Part shown: positions 21,953 to 33,473 of the stretch, one piece after another | Position numbering within the stretch: the first letter of the stretch is position 1 | How the letters are laid out: every line of letters begins with the position of its first letter | Source: Salvia splendens | Lineage: Eukaryota; Streptophyta; Magnoliopsida; Lamiales; Lamiaceae | Direction: 5' to 3' | DNA: 64,000 nt | NCBI RefSeq assembly: GCF_004379255.2 | Contig: NC_056037.1 | Span: forward strand, 35,871,012-35,935,011 | Notes under the pieces: generated by a model | What the model was told of the DNA's origin: nothing | Database searches by the model: none | Seen by the model: only the letters and a program-made list of their open reading frames with translations | Made by a program: the position numbers and the translations under genes

Positions 21953-23944
21953 TCACTCGTCTTGAAGTTTCTCCTTGTTTGCCATCATGTCCTTGAAGAA
22001 CTTGGAGAACTTGGGGAAATTAGTGAAGAGGTCCACCAACGATACATCCACATTCACTTTTCGAATCACGTTCATCATCCACTCGAAGCTTTTCTCCTTT
22101 GGAGCTCTCTTCTTCCTCTTCGGTGGATATGGTGGAGGAGGAATGTGATCAGGGAAGTTGAACTTGCTTTTCGGGTCTAATGCCGGACTTGTCATCAGCT
22201 GTCCCTTTGATCCCATCTCTACTTTCTGCTTTCCCTTCTTTTCTGCCAAAAACTTCTCGCTTAACTCGGATTCTACACCATTTTCCTTGCTGCCGGATGC
22301 AGCCTGTTCTAGACCATGTTGGGCACCCTGCACCAACGCGGGACTTCCCTTACATGCCTCGTCCGCACCTGCGTGCGAGGAATGCAAGCCTAACATCTCA
22401 TCCGCCCCTGCGTGTGAGATGCCGGAAGTACCTTGGCCGTCCATTGATGGTGTCGAATCCAACTCACGACCACTTCTCAAAACCACTGCTTTGCACTGTT
22501 CATTACCTCTCGGATTAGGTACAGTATTACTCAGAATAGTGTTAGGAATCCTCGTGTGTGATGTTGTGGCAAGCTGTCCAATTTGAGTCTCGAGATTCCT
22601 CATTGTGGCATCGATCTGCCCAAACTTTTCCACAGTCTTATCTTTGAAGTTCTCATTTTCCTTTTGACTCTTCGTCATAAACGAGAGAATCTGTCCCAAT
22701 TGATCCTCAACGGTTGGCCTCTTCTCATAACCCGGGGGTTGAGTGTTGTTCCTCCATTGATTTCCCGAGTTGTTGCTAGGACCAGCCTGATTCCATCCCG
22801 TTTGTTGAGGCCTCCAATTTTGCTGATTGTTGTATTGGTTGCCCTGATTGAACCCTTGGCGATTGTTACCAATGTAGTTCACATCCTCCACGGGAGGTCC
22901 TTGAAGACTTGGGCACTGATCAGTATGGTGCCCACCTTGGCACAACCCACATCTCATCACAGTCACAGCTTGGGGTTGAGGAGTCAATTGAAGAGATTTA
23001 ACTGCCTTTGTCATCGACGACATTTGAGTGCTAATGTCCGCCAGTTGAGCCTCAATTGCGGTCACTCTTTCCGCATCCTTTGTAGCACCAAATGTATCTC
23101 CTGCTCTATCAGCCCCTCGCCTTGGATTGTGCCAATTCCGTTGATTGTTGGCCAACCTTTGAAACAAAGCCCTCACCTCATCGTGAGTTAGATCATCTAG
23201 GTTCCCATTCGAACCTGCAGTCACCAATCCCGTGCCTTCACTGTTGAGTCCCTTGTAGAATTTCAAAAGGTCATGCCCCGGAGCTATTCCGTGACTTGGG
23301 CATTTTCTTATCAACTCTATGAATCTCTTCCATGCCTCCGCGAAGGACTCATCATACTTCTGTCGGAATGAGGTGATCTCCTATCTCAATTTCTCAATCT
23401 TCATTGGAGAGTTGTATTCCACAAGAAACAACGACTTCAACTCTTGGAATGTTGCAATGTTGTAGCCCGGTAATGAGTCATACCACGCTCTTGCCTTCTC
23501 CCTCAATGAGAATGGAAATAAGGCCCTCTTAATCCGATGATGCTCCACATTTGGAGGTCTATGAGAATTTGTCAGCTCGTAGAAGGCATTCAAATGGCTC
23601 ACCGGATCTTCATCATCCCGTCCATGAAAAAGATTTCCTCCATTCACCAAACTGATGTAGTGAGGTGGAATGTTGACGTTGTCATTTGCGTAGGCACACT
23701 CCCCTGGGTACTCAATTCCCGATCTCAGAGTGTCGCCAAACCTCACCACGGGTGGTGGAATCTCATTGTGATCTGCCATTGATTCACCGTCTGAATCCTG
23801 ATCCCTTTCTTCACCAAAGAGTCGGTTACTTCTGAATGGACTCGAATAGTCCGGGAATATCTCAAACTCTGAACCTCTGACCTTACTTCTTCTTTGATAA
23901 CAGAGTAGTCCAAACGGTGGTGTACCCTGTGATCGCGTGTGCAT
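21953..23944 (-). pseudogene. gag: Athila gag, broken by one in-frame TAG
   Basis: Gag begins at ATG 23944 (MHTRSQGTPPFGLL), runs to a TAG at 23381-23383, and continues in the same frame to a TGA at 21953-21955, two codons before the pol frame opens. The capsid-like domain is in the first part and its continuation (GDTLRSGIEYPGE, RALFPFSLREKARAWYDSLP, then KYDESFAEAWKRFIEL). A zinc knuckle CGLCQGGHHTDQC lies in the second part, followed by a Gln/Asn-rich stretch. The TAG context (TAG GAG ATC) does not fit known readthrough signals, so this is taken as damage. Changes of TGG to TGA and a C-to-T at the TAG would both fit deamination of methylated cytosine. Confidence 0.85.
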
Positions 23945-24255
23945 TCACTTTTTTTTACCTACACAACAGAAAATACACCAAGCACAAGCACAAAATATTT
24001 CCTATTACCGAAAGCGAGACCTCTCGACAACTTCGGGGTAAGTACTATAAAATGTGTGTGCTTAAGTGAAAACTAAACTATCTAACTAAGAGTTAAAAGA
24101 TGTCACCTAGAAAATATACTCCTTCGTCTTCAAGTCCAGACGCGGGTAGATGGCTATCACCTCCAAGAACACGAAATGAGTACCTACAAAAATAAGAGAA
24201 AGATCAAATAAAAATAAAACAAAACACAAACTAGAAGTTAAACAATCTATTGCCC

Positions 24256-24273
24256 TCCCCGGCAACGGCGCCA
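24256..24273 (-). other. Primer binding site, tRNA-Asp type
   Basis: The minus strand reads TGGCGCCGTTGCCGGGGA, complementary to the 3' end of plant tRNA-Asp, five bases inside the 5' LTR. Confidence 0.92.
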
Positions 24274-24278
24274 AAACT

Positions 24279-25607
24279 TGATGTGTAAAAATCGAGTTCA
24301 ATTATCAAGTGTATTATCACACAAGTCGATTTAATAAACTCTAATATTACAGCAATACTGCAAGAATACAGTGTCGATTGTAATACTTCGAGTGTCGATC
24401 CACAGGGAAGGTAAAGATTAGTTAACTCCAAAATTAAGAAAACACATAAAAAAAAGTATTTTGTTTTGAAGATTTTGATTTCCAAAAGTTATCGACAAAA
24501 TAAAGCTACAAGTTAACTAAAGGAAGACTATTCGAACGGGAAAATATGTCACTCCAAGTTGCTCACTAGGCTTGTATTGTTCTACACCTTTAACAATGAA
24601 ACATACGAAGGGATTAAACACATCAACCTAATCACGTACACTGAACATGTTTGTGACGTATAATTCACAGTCAGCTGAACACTTGTTCCATGAATTAATT
24701 TTCAAAGATATTAAACTCCTGCGGAAGCGCGGGAGTAAAAGATCCTCTACTATAATCTCCTACTTAATCCACTATCAAATTATCCTCTTAACAATTCTAA
24801 TTCGATAGCAATCCAACAATCAATCATTCCTAAACTATGTTAAAGAGACAATAGCAAAGGAATTAACATCACTACATTATTAGCCAAAAACAAAGTGAAT
24901 AAATATTGAGCACATTGTTGGACACAAACATATGATATCAATGGTGTAAAAACATCCATACAACGCCTAGATTACAACTCGGAGCAACATAGAGAGTTTA
25001 GCCTAGAAACATGGTGAAATATGCAATGAAAACCGTAGAAAGCTTGCTCTCGTTGAGTGGAATTGAGATTCTGAAACGGAGCGTCGGAATGATGGCAGAA
25101 ACTCTGAATTCGCCGCCACCTCTTTCCTCAATTTTTTTGGTGTATCATTAAAGCTCCCTCACGTCACATCTATCTCTCTCTCCTCACCTTTTTTCTTTTT
25201 CTAATCCTCCTGCCAACTCTCCCTTTTTCTCTTGTCACGTCCCATCCGTTCCCTTTACACATTTTTCAAACCGCCACAAAACTGCAATATAGCAGTTAAA
25301 ATGAACTACCCGGCCGGGTTTATTTTACAGCTGAAAATTAACCCGGCCGGGTACCTTATTTTGACCACTTTCTGGAATCTTCGCGTTCTAAACATCACAC
25401 CAGGCCGGGTTAATTATTAGGCATAAAATTCACCCGGCCGGGTGGCCAATTTTGAGAGCTTTCTGGACAGCTTTTCACCCTCCGAGCTTCCTTCTTTGTT
25501 TCACCATTTACTCCTCTTCCTACACCATAAAACACACTTTTGCAAGCATCAAACTATATAAATCATGTAAAGTTATGGGAATAACAATGTAAATTTGATT
25601 CACATCA
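24279..25607 (-). repeat. 5' LTR of Athila element
   Basis: 1329 bp, same length as the left LTR and almost identical to it. It faces the interrupted F-box gene in the same transcriptional direction, so an F-box transcript would run into its 3' end first. Confidence 0.95.
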
Positions 25608-26985
25608 CAGCACCAGCTCTGTAGCGTTACGACAGATGCGAAACAGAGCCGTTAAACCCTTCTTGTCCCGCACCTGGCATTTATCGAGACGCAAGTTCTT
25701 GATCACCGGACAATGTCCCAAATCATCGTCCGGACCAGCATCGCTGTTGTCACTGTCATCGCCACTGGTTATTCGCTTGCAAGAAACCAGCCTCAAACTC
25801 GTTAAATTTTCGCAGAAGGGGAGACCAAGCATCCAGCCATCCTCCATGTCGAGGTTGGTTAACGTGAGCTCATCGAGCATCGAGCAGCATTGCCCGATCG
25901 CCTTAACGCCCTCGTATCCACCTCTGCATCCGCTCAATTCGAGCTTTGTGAGCTTCTTGCACCCCTGCGCCAAGATGATCAATCCAACATCGGAAACGCT
26001 CCCACTCAGCTGCAGAATCTGCAGATTCTGGCACGCGGCAATGCCTCGGAGAACTCGATCGCTGCACATACGCAGCTCGAGCTCTCGCAATTTAGGGCAC
26101 TCCTCAGCTATGGTGAGAATCCCCATCTCGGTAGCGTTCATTACCACCAATTTCGTCAAATTGGGGAATCCGGCGGCTAAAACCCTAACCCCTCTATCGA
26201 TTTCCTCGCCGCTCAGCGCGTAATTCTCCGGAGAAAACCAGTCTCTCCGGTGGAAGCAATCGGAGCCGCCGGGGAAGGACACGTGGTTGTTTGTGACAGA
26301 AACCCCCAAATTCTGGGGCGAAAGGATGCAGCCGTTGACCAAATCGATTTTGAGGAGATTAGGGAAGCGTGAAAGCAATCTGCCGGAGATGAGAAAGTAC
26401 CAATCGAGAAGCCTGATAGAGGTGAGGAGCCTGCCCTGGAGATTGAGCCACCGTTTGGAGACGAGGAAATTGGAATCTCGTTGAGATTTGGGGAGGTTGG
26501 AGAGGATGTTGAGCATGATTTGGTCGGAGAGGAGGGAGGTTTTGTCGATGGTGAGGTCGGTGGGGGGGAAATGGTGGAGCTTGGATGCGCGGCGGGAAGA
26601 AGGCGGCGGCGGGGGGATTTGGTTGAGGGATTTGGGGGTGAGGGGTTGTTTGTTGAGGCGCATTGCGAAGAGGACATTGTTGAAGGCTTTCTTGCTCTTG
26701 AACCAGCTCGATTGGGATGGTGATGAGTGTTGGTTTTCTTTGTCGGGCGAAAACGTCATCGTTTTCTGTGTCTTCAGTTGGAGCTCACTGTGGTTTGAAG
26801 CATTTAAGATTGTGAAATGTTTTAACGGATAGATTTAGTGTGGGTCCAGTGCAGTTTATCTGGGTGAGTGTATTCAAAATGGCGAGATTCTATATTCTAA
26901 GGTAGCCGTTGTTGATGTTTGACTATTGTATTTTACTTTTTCTCTCATTTTTTTGGGAGGAGACAAATTACATATTTTAAAAATA

Positions 26986-28533
26986 GACTAAAGGTTCAAA
27001 ATGGTTCTTAATATATTACATTTTTTAATTCTGGTCCAAAACATTATCTTTTGAATTATTCGGTCCCTCACATTTGAAATCGGATCACATTTAGTCCATT
27101 TTGGACGGTTCCGTCAACTTTTTGACGGTTTTAATTACCGGGTCACAAATTCGTCACTAATCCGTCACTAATTGGGAGAAACTGATCCGTCACTATTCCA
27201 TCACAAATCTGTCACTAATCCGTCACTGGGAGAAAAGATTCCTTCCCTTTTCCCTTTTCCCTTTTCCCCAACCCTAAATTTCTCCCTCATCAACCATGCT
27301 TTAATCAAAATCACCTGATTTTACCTCCAATTTCTCCTTTTTTTAGTCTCAAATCCACTCACCAATCCATGGGTTGCGCCACCTCCAAGCTTGACGATTC
27401 TCCGGCGGTTGCTTCTATGCCGGGAGCGCTGCAGCTTCCTCGACGAAGCCGTACGGCAGCGTTTCGCCTTCACTGAGGATCACATGGCTTATCTCCACTC
27501 CCTCAAGGAGGTCGGCGTCTCTCTCGACCGCTTCTTCAGTCAGGATCTTGACGCCTCCTTCCACTCCCCGCCCTCGCCGGTTCTCAACCTCCCGGCGCAC
27601 AGAAAGGGGGATTCTCCCTCCACCTCGCCGCCGGATAAAATTCACCACCACCTCCCTTCCCGCTCCGACTCCGGCTCCCATCTGCACTTCCATTCCGACG
27701 ATTCGGAGGACGAAGACGACGACGGCGGCGACGGCGGCTGCGGCTCCGACTTGGACTCGCTGCATCACCATGGCGTCATCTCGCCGCCGCACCACCTCTA
27801 CCAGCAGCAGGAGCAACTCCCCTACGGCGCCAGAGGCTATTTCCCGGGCTATGAGAATCTCAATCTGAATATCCCCAACGGCGGCGGTGGCTTTATGAAT
27901 GTGAATTACATGAAGAAGCATACGGCGCCGTCTGTGGTGTACACGCAGCGCCCGATGAATCCGGAAACTATGTATATGGGTTAATCTTCTTCCTCATACT
28001 ATCCCAATTCTAATCATTCCATCAATCACAACTCAAACAATTCTTATCCTATGTATAATTACAATAATGGCTATTCCAATTATGGCGTCGGAGGTGGTTA
28101 TTTTGACGGTTCTTCGCCGCCGGCGCCCTACGGAGGTGCATATGGTGGATAAAGGTTGTTGATGTCGAAGAGAGGGCGAAAGATCGGGCAATGAATTTGT
28201 GATATATTAAAATATTTCACCAAATTTATTTCTTTGAATGTTCCAGACAACACTCAAAAAAATGAATTTTTCAGTCAAATAATTTGTGATTATATTAAAA
28301 TATTTCACCAAATTTGTGACGGATTAGTGACGGATTTGTGACGGATCAGTTTCTCCCAGTTAGTGATGGATTTGTGACCCGGTAAATAAAACCGTCAAAA
28401 ATTTGACGGAACCGTCCAAAATGAACCAAATGGATCCGATTTCAAATGTGAGGGACCGAATAATTCAAAAGATAATATTTTGGACCAAAATAAAAAAATG
28501 CAATATGTTAAGGACCAAATTTGGACTTTAGTC
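26986..28533. mobile_element. Pack-MULE (Mutator-like element carrying a gene fragment)
   Basis: 1548 bp with long inverted ends: the left (26986 to about 27230) begins GACTAAAGGTTCAAAATGG and the right (about 28313 to 28533), read inverted, begins GACTAAAGTCCAAATTTGG; likeness continues for over 200 bp. A perfect 9-bp duplication TTAAAAATA flanks it (26977-26985, 28534-28542), the hallmark of Mutator-like transposition. Between the ends lies no transposase but a piece of a host gene. The inner ends also carry repeated (C/T)CGTCACTAAT-type units. Confidence 0.9.
27369..28152 (+). pseudogene. Captured fragment of a DUF630/DUF632-type gene
   Basis: Starts MGCATSKLDDSPAVA, the myristoylation-type N-terminus of plant DUF630 proteins. 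After 15 codons an extra T (near 27411) shifts the frame; the next frame then continues the family's match (LCRERCSFLDEAVRQR, HMAYLHSLKEVGVSLDRFF). A TAA at 27982-27984 interrupts it again, and the same frame continues Tyr/Asn/Gly-rich until a stop at 28150-28152. So two lesions break about 260 codons. The DUF632 C-terminal domain is absent. Family members are thought to act as plasma-membrane-linked or regulatory proteins; no function is expected from this copy. A short direct repeat (TATTAAAATATTTCACCAAATTT) lies just after it. Confidence 0.85.
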
Positions 28534-28542
28534 TTAAAAATA

Positions 28543-29174
28543 TTTATTTTATTTTTGGCTGATGAGATATGGAATTTATGAAAATTCAAAATTTTATAAA
28601 AAATGGTATTCTGAATTGTTCCAAAATTTAAATATGGTATTCAACTATGAAATTAAATCTGATCCAAAAATTTGAAATTATGAAAATGTACTTTAATACC
28701 AAAAATTATAAAAAATCATACTAAAATCTGAAAATCTAATACCTAGTACTTACCAAATATCACTAGAATTAGAATTATTCAACATAATGATTTTATACGT
28801 GTTAGGTTCATACTTGTAACATACTCTGGAGTATTTTTATTATTGTTATTATATAGAATTGTAGTATGTATATATTAGTAGTATTTTTTGAATTTCAGAT
28901 ATTTTAATTCTAAAATATCTGATCCGATTCGATCCAAACATCAGAAATTTTTTAAAAAGTTCAATCCAATGCATTAAAATTTGGTTTGAAATGTAGTTTT
29001 TTGAATTATAAAGCACGAGATAAATCGAAATTTGTCCAACATTTCCTGATTTTAGCCGGCTTGACGAGCTCTTCCTCACTGAGAGGAGATGACTGCAACA
29101 CGTCACTCCCTATATCTCCTTGCTAAGACGTGCCGAAATAATAAAAATTAAATGTTGTGAATATTCTTATTTAT
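28543..29174. other. AT-rich spacer, nothing recognised
   Basis: Low-complexity A/T sequence between two DNA transposons. No coding likeness, no paired ends. Confidence 0.55.
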
Positions 29175-29177
29175 TAA

Positions 29178-29757
29178 GAGCATCCACGATGGTTTTCGCC
29201 CGCCATAGCCCGGCCACGAACTCCTTCTGCCACATCATCAGCACTAAAAATCCTCCTGCCACATCATCAGGACAAACAAATAACCCAACAATAGCCTAGC
29301 CACATCACTCCTAATTATATAAAACAAATAATAATTGACAATCACACAAAATACAGAAATAAATTTATGACACAAATACGAGAAAATTCAATAATATTAT
29401 TTAAATTAAAAAAAACTACATTAAAAAAATACATTAATTTTAAAAAAAATACATTAAAATTAATACACTAATTTTAAAAAATTACATTATTTAAAAAAAA
29501 AGTGGTGCGAATGAAAATGACGTGCAAAGCGCGTATATAGTGTTTCGAAAATTAAAAAAAAAAAAATCGCTCGCCGGTCCGGAGCCTGCAATGGCGGCGA
29601 GCGGACCGGCGAGCCCATCGGCCAGCGCTCGCGGATCGGCGTGCGCTCGCCGATTTTTTCGCCCAAATGGAGCTCGCCGGTTACAATGGTTCGGCGAGCG
29701 AACCGGTGAGCGTCGGAGATCGACTAGCCGGTCCGCTCGCCGCCATTGTGGATGCTC
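29178..29757. mobile_element. Non-autonomous PIF/Harbinger element, TSD TAA
   Basis: 580 bp with inverted ends GAGCATCCAC(G/A)ATGG, flanked by TAA on both sides (29175-29177, 29758-29760). Both ends are closely alike to those of the element at 35547-37414, including the GC-rich stretch of GCTCGCCGATC-type repeats before the right end. The middle is AT-rich filler. It is best read as a deletion derivative of that family. Confidence 0.88.
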
Positions 29758-29817
29758 TAACCAGACAAATGAATAGTTTGATTTATTTATTTCTATGACT
29801 TCTCATAATTTTTTATA

Positions 29818-30035
29818 ACCCATCCGTCCGTGAAATAGTATGAATATTTGGTTTGACATGAGTTTTAATGCATAATTAGTAAAGTTAATGAGAGATAAAA
29901 AAAAAAATATTGTTAATGGAGAATGAGTCTCACCTTATTAGAGAGAAAATAATTTTTAAAATTAGAAAGTTCTTATACTTTTCAGGGACAAACAAAAAAA
30001 ATAAAGAGATTCATATTTTTCAGGAATGGAGTGAG
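29818..30035. mobile_element. Stowaway-type MITE
   Basis: 218 bp with imperfect inverted ends (ACCCATCCGTCCGTGAAATAG left; inverted right CTCACTCCATTCCTGAAAAAT) and TA on both sides. Contains the GAGAATGAGTCTCAC block common to this MITE type. Confidence 0.7.
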
Positions 30036-30228
30036 TATAAAATATTTTGACCTTTATTGTTATTGTTTTGATAATTGGATATTTTCTGCGCAATTTACTT
30101 GAAAATTGAAAATTGAAAATTTGGTATGATGTTATCGGTATACCGTATATGAATTAATTGAATTACTATGTATAAATTCCGTGTATGATTGTTTTCACCT
30201 TATGTACATAATTTGGTATACTTGTTTA

Positions 30229-31850
30229 GAGCATCCACAATAGGAAGGACTTCCCCACGGACTAATACTAGGACTTCCCAAAAACACCTTCTGTCACGTC
30301 ACTAGGACTTCCCACTCCACTGCAACGTCACTAGGACTTTCCACTGCACAATAGTGGACTAGCATTAGGACAAACACTAGGACATCCCAACAAACTAATT
30401 CACATTTTATATACTGAATTAAAATTTCGACACGAATACGGAGAAAATGCGAACATTTTATAAATAAAAAACATACATAATTAAAAAAATTACATAGTGA
30501 AAAAAATGCATAGTTCAAAAAGAAAAAAAATACATCCCAAAGTTTTGACACACGCGTCCCCCCTCTCACTCCTCTTCATCCCCTAGGCCAGTAGCGGCGG
30601 CATCGGAGTCCCCAGATGCTCCCCCACCGCCGATGGGTGGGAGCCCCACATCACGCCTCATCAAGTCGATGACCCCCTGCAGCATCTCCTTGTGTAATGT
30701 ATGGGGTCATCAGTCGCTCTCCACTCCTTTATGGTTTCTATCATATTCGTATGATGTTGGATATTCGCTATACGAGAGAACTCGGGGGTCGGCTGGACTG
30801 CTGTAGGGGCTGCCAATTGGACCTCCTGGGATCCACTGCTGGCGCCTCCCCTAGACATCCGCATTGCCGTCTTTTGCCCAATCGGGCGACAACGACAGTT
30901 AAACGACGGAGGGGTAAGGATATCTTCGGCATCGTCGGGGAGGTCGGTGGAACCGGCACTGCTGCTGTAGTCGCCGCTGATGTTGATCTTCTGCCTCTTC
31001 GGCCAGCCAGCGGCAACACCCGTTCGAAACTTTGCCGACTCCATCAGCACCACATAGGAGTCGCAGTGGTTAAACGGGCCGTGTTTGCCACGCTCGGGGA
31101 ACTCTTGCATCGCCATCCTCTTCGCATCCTCCATGGTCTGGCCGCTGGTAAGCATGCAGCCTTTGTTCTCGTATAGGCCGGTAAATCGGGAGACTGCGGT
31201 CTTCAGTCGGTCCCATGTCTTCCGGCACTCTTCATCCGTGTGAAACCTTCCATCCGCCGGTTTAAACGCACAGTAGGCTTGAGAGATGCGGTTCCACATG
31301 TTGTCGATTCTCTTGTTGCTCGAGCGAATAGGATCATCGCAGACATTGATCCAAGCTTTCAACAAAGCCACACACTCCTCCTCACTCCAGACGGTCTACC
31401 GTCTCTCCTCCTCATCGTCATCCGCCCTAGCCCCCGCCTGCAAGGACTCACCCGCCACCCCCTTGCCCTTGCCGCGGCCCCTGCCCCTGCCCTTCTTCTT
31501 CGAACCACCCCGACGTCCTACAGCCGGTGGACTCTGAGTGGGAGGCACCCTAACCGGAGATAGACCCAACTCCTCCAGTGAGAAAGTCTCAGCAGAAGTG
31601 TACTGAGACTCCAGTGGAGTAGAGGTCTGGGAAACCCCCGTAAAAAAATCAATAGTAGGGCGATAGACATTGTCCCCGGGTGACCCCTGTATCATCCCGC
31701 TTATCTGGGTCATCATTTGGGGCATCATCCCACTCATCTGGGTCGTGCCGGCACTCATGCCCGCCATTCAGGGCATCATCCCTACTATCCCTACCATCTG
31801 GGGCCAAGAGTACATGCCTGCCATTTAGGGCATCATTTGGTTGTGTTCTT
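30229..31850 (-). mobile_element. Truncated PIF/Harbinger element carrying the MYB/NAM-associated ORF1
   Basis: The left end GAGCATCCACAATAGG with TTA before it (30226-30228) is typical of the family, but no inverted mate was found in the following kilobases, so the right end seems lost. Inside lies a decayed ORF1 (see the entry at 30566-31850). Confidence 0.7.
30566..31850 (-). pseudogene. Harbinger ORF1 (Myb/SANT-like, NAM-associated) remnant
   Basis: The frame starts in a Met/Gly/Pro-rich region and meets stops near 31768 and 31828, then an open stretch (31396-31767) that includes a basic Gly/Arg/Lys tract. A TAG in ERR*TVWSEEE interrupts the start of the Myb-like trihelix domain, which continues as CVALLKAWINV, NMWNRIS and EECRKTWDRLKTAVSRFTG. 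A later block (GPFNHCDSYVVL, AKFRTG, GQKTAMR) matches the NAM-associated C-terminal family found with these transposons. A frameshift near 30690 moves the last ~40 codons into another frame, ending at 30566. In active relatives this protein assists the transposase in binding the ends. This copy is dead. Confidence 0.75.
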
Positions 31851-32344
31851 ATCTACTTTGTCTCGTTCTAACGCCTCTGGTTTTGATTTGGTGTACCTTT
31901 TGCTTCTTGTTACTACTATTTCTAGTGTTTGTAGCTCTCAACTGTGAAACCGGGGTGATGCTTGTCTCTACTAATCTAATCAAGGTGGATTATGAGGTCA
32001 GATGGTATGGCTAATCTGAATGTTTTCATTCTGAACATGTTTGATTCCGTTCTCTTCTAATGCTTTCTGATGCCTTTTCGGAGTTCATGTATGGCAGGTG
32101 GTGTCGTTGTGCTGGGATAATCATTCATGTGTTTGAGTTGGTCCTCGCCTAATGCTTATGAGTTTTTGCACTGAGTCTAGTTTTTTGCTTTTCGACCTAT
32201 AGTAGAAAAGGATGTAGCATAAATTGTTAGGTTGCTCGATGGTATGGAAGTTGGAATGGTTGTAGGACGAAGATACCTGTGGTGCTAAATGAAGAGGTGC
32301 TAGACGGATTTGGTTAGAAGTTTGAGTTGCATCTAAGACGAATA

Positions 32345-32521
32345 TGTTGGGTTACAAACCTATCTCACATCGGATGAGTGAGGGAAGTTGGAAGGTGTAT
32401 ATAATTCATGTCCAACCCCAATTAGTTTGAGGTCTTTTGGGAGTGACCCAAAAACAAATCCGTGCGGGCTTGACCCAAAGCAGACAATATCAAACTAATG
32501 TTGCAGTCGACGATCCTAACA
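32345..32521. repeat. Solo-LTR-like or TRIM-type repeat
   Basis: 177 bp beginning TGTTGGGTTACAAACC and ending GATCCTAACA, so the ends TGTT(G/A)GG/CCTAACA are inverted as in LTRs. It contains the CTCACATCGGATGAGTG and TTTTGGGAGTGACCC segments seen widely as short LTR-like repeats in plants. Flanks GAATA and TAATA match only 4 of 5, so the duplication is decayed or mistaken. Confidence 0.45.
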
Positions 32522-33470
32522 TAATATGGGTCTTGATTGTATCGAATGATGTTTGTTTTGGTGTTATTGACAGGAAAAGAAAGCTGAGAAAAGCTAAATA
32601 CTTAATAAGTCTATTTTTCTAGTTTTTTTTGCCACATAAATACAAGCATGTTTATCCTACCTACTGGGAGTTAATTCGCATTGTTGATTTTATTTGACCT
32701 AATCATACAAAATGTGATGTTACACAAGCTCACTGATTCTAGTTTATCAATTGGTGTAATTGTATGTGTATTTTAAGCATATATGAATTTGCCTTTATGC
32801 AAATCCAAGAATCTTCTGATGGAAGTAGAATTAGACACAGTTCCAATGAAGATTCAAGTTGTCCCATTATACTCCGTCAATATCATTTTACTTTTACTAT
32901 TCTGGTCAGACCACCTCTTTCATTTCACCAACTCATTTTATTCGTTCATTCATTATAAAACAAATCCTTCCTTTGTCCCATTATAAATAAAATGTCTTCC
33001 TTTTTGGATTGTCCCATTAAAAATGAAACATTTCTTAATATGGAAACATCTCTATCTCCACATTTTCATCTCTCTTACTTTACTATCTCTTCATTAACTT
33101 ACAAAACAACACTACATAAAAATCCGTGTCGATTCCCAAATGTTGCATATTTAATGGGAATGGGGGCGTACTGAAGTGGATTTACATTGAAGTATTATTT
33201 TTTTCAACTCATATTTCTTCGCATTTCCTAGACTGTGCTGAAAATGAACTCTTAATCATGGACGAAGGGAGAGAATACATATTCAAGGGTCATGGATCTA
33301 TCTATGGTAGAGACCAAATAATTTTAAAAACAAGATCAAACTTTTTATTTCCTCTTCCAACAAAGAAGATAGCACCAAAACAATATCAAATGAGAAAAGA
33401 TGCAATATCTAGACAAACTTAAAAGTAAGTTTGTGGTTGAGACAGGAGTCAAGTCAGCAAATTGTGGTCA
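32522..33470. other. Intergenic stretch with degenerate Stowaway-like pieces
   Basis: Around 32868-33175 there are paired CCGT(C/C)/CCCATTATAAATAAAATG-type and TTTAATGGGAATGGGGG segments that look like old, overlapping Stowaway copies. Borders are not clear. No gene is seen. Confidence 0.3.
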
Positions 33471-33473
33471 GGC

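Larger units (their letters stand above)
15297..25607 (-). mobile_element. Ty3/gypsy LTR retrotransposon, Athila type, complete, very young
   Basis: 10,311 bp on the minus strand with two 1329-bp LTRs, a primer site for tRNA-Asp, gag, protease-RT-RNaseH-integrase and a 1.7-kb 3' region without a long reading frame. Athila affinity comes from the polyprotein (protease region with LVKVDKF and [14 protein letters not shown] box FMDD) and the tRNA-Asp primer. There is no env-like frame. I find only three differences between the LTRs (about 16016/24998, 16201/25183 and the third palindrome near 16417/25399). The gag-pol frame is broken by one TAG and one TGA, both explicable by single C-to-T type changes, so the copy looks unable to move itself. 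Confidence 0.93.
14941..26759 (-). pseudogene. F-box/LRR (RNI-like) gene interrupted by an Athila retrotransposon
   Basis: The 5' part is 25608-26759 (384 codons from ATG at 26759) and the 3' part 14941-15291 (116 codons plus stop). Counting the 5-bp duplication once, the frame runs straight across (…ATELVL then QSCWGLSDE…), giving an uninterrupted single-exon ancestor of 500 residues. The F-box lies near residues 74-112 (LLSDQIMLNILSNLP, SKRWLNLQGRL). Leucine-rich repeats follow, with typical turns such as ILAQGCKKLTKLELSGC and AIGQCCSMLDELTL. It resembles the Arabidopsis RNI-like F-box proteins of the At5g07670/At5g51380 type, which should bind SKP1 in SCF ubiquitin ligases; substrates are unknown. 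As it stands, translation ends two bases into the LTR after residue 384, losing the final repeats. No other lesion is seen, which points to recent disruption. Confidence 0.9.

Noticed and set aside
21953..21955. TGA between Athila gag and pol as a regulated stop
   Set aside because: Context ATA GTG is not a known leaky signal; a single TGG-to-TGA change explains it.
23381..23383. TAG in Athila gag as a programmed readthrough stop
   Set aside because: The following bases (GAG ATC) do not fit a readthrough signal and it falls in the middle of the capsid domain, so damage is the simpler reading.
29522..29776. 84-codon frame in the small Harbinger element
   Set aside because: It covers the GC-rich sub-terminal repeats shared with the larger element and has no likeness to a protein family.
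31240..31563. Plus-strand frames over the Harbinger ORF1 remnant
   Set aside because: They mirror the minus-strand coding sequence, which has clear family motifs; the plus-strand proteins do not.
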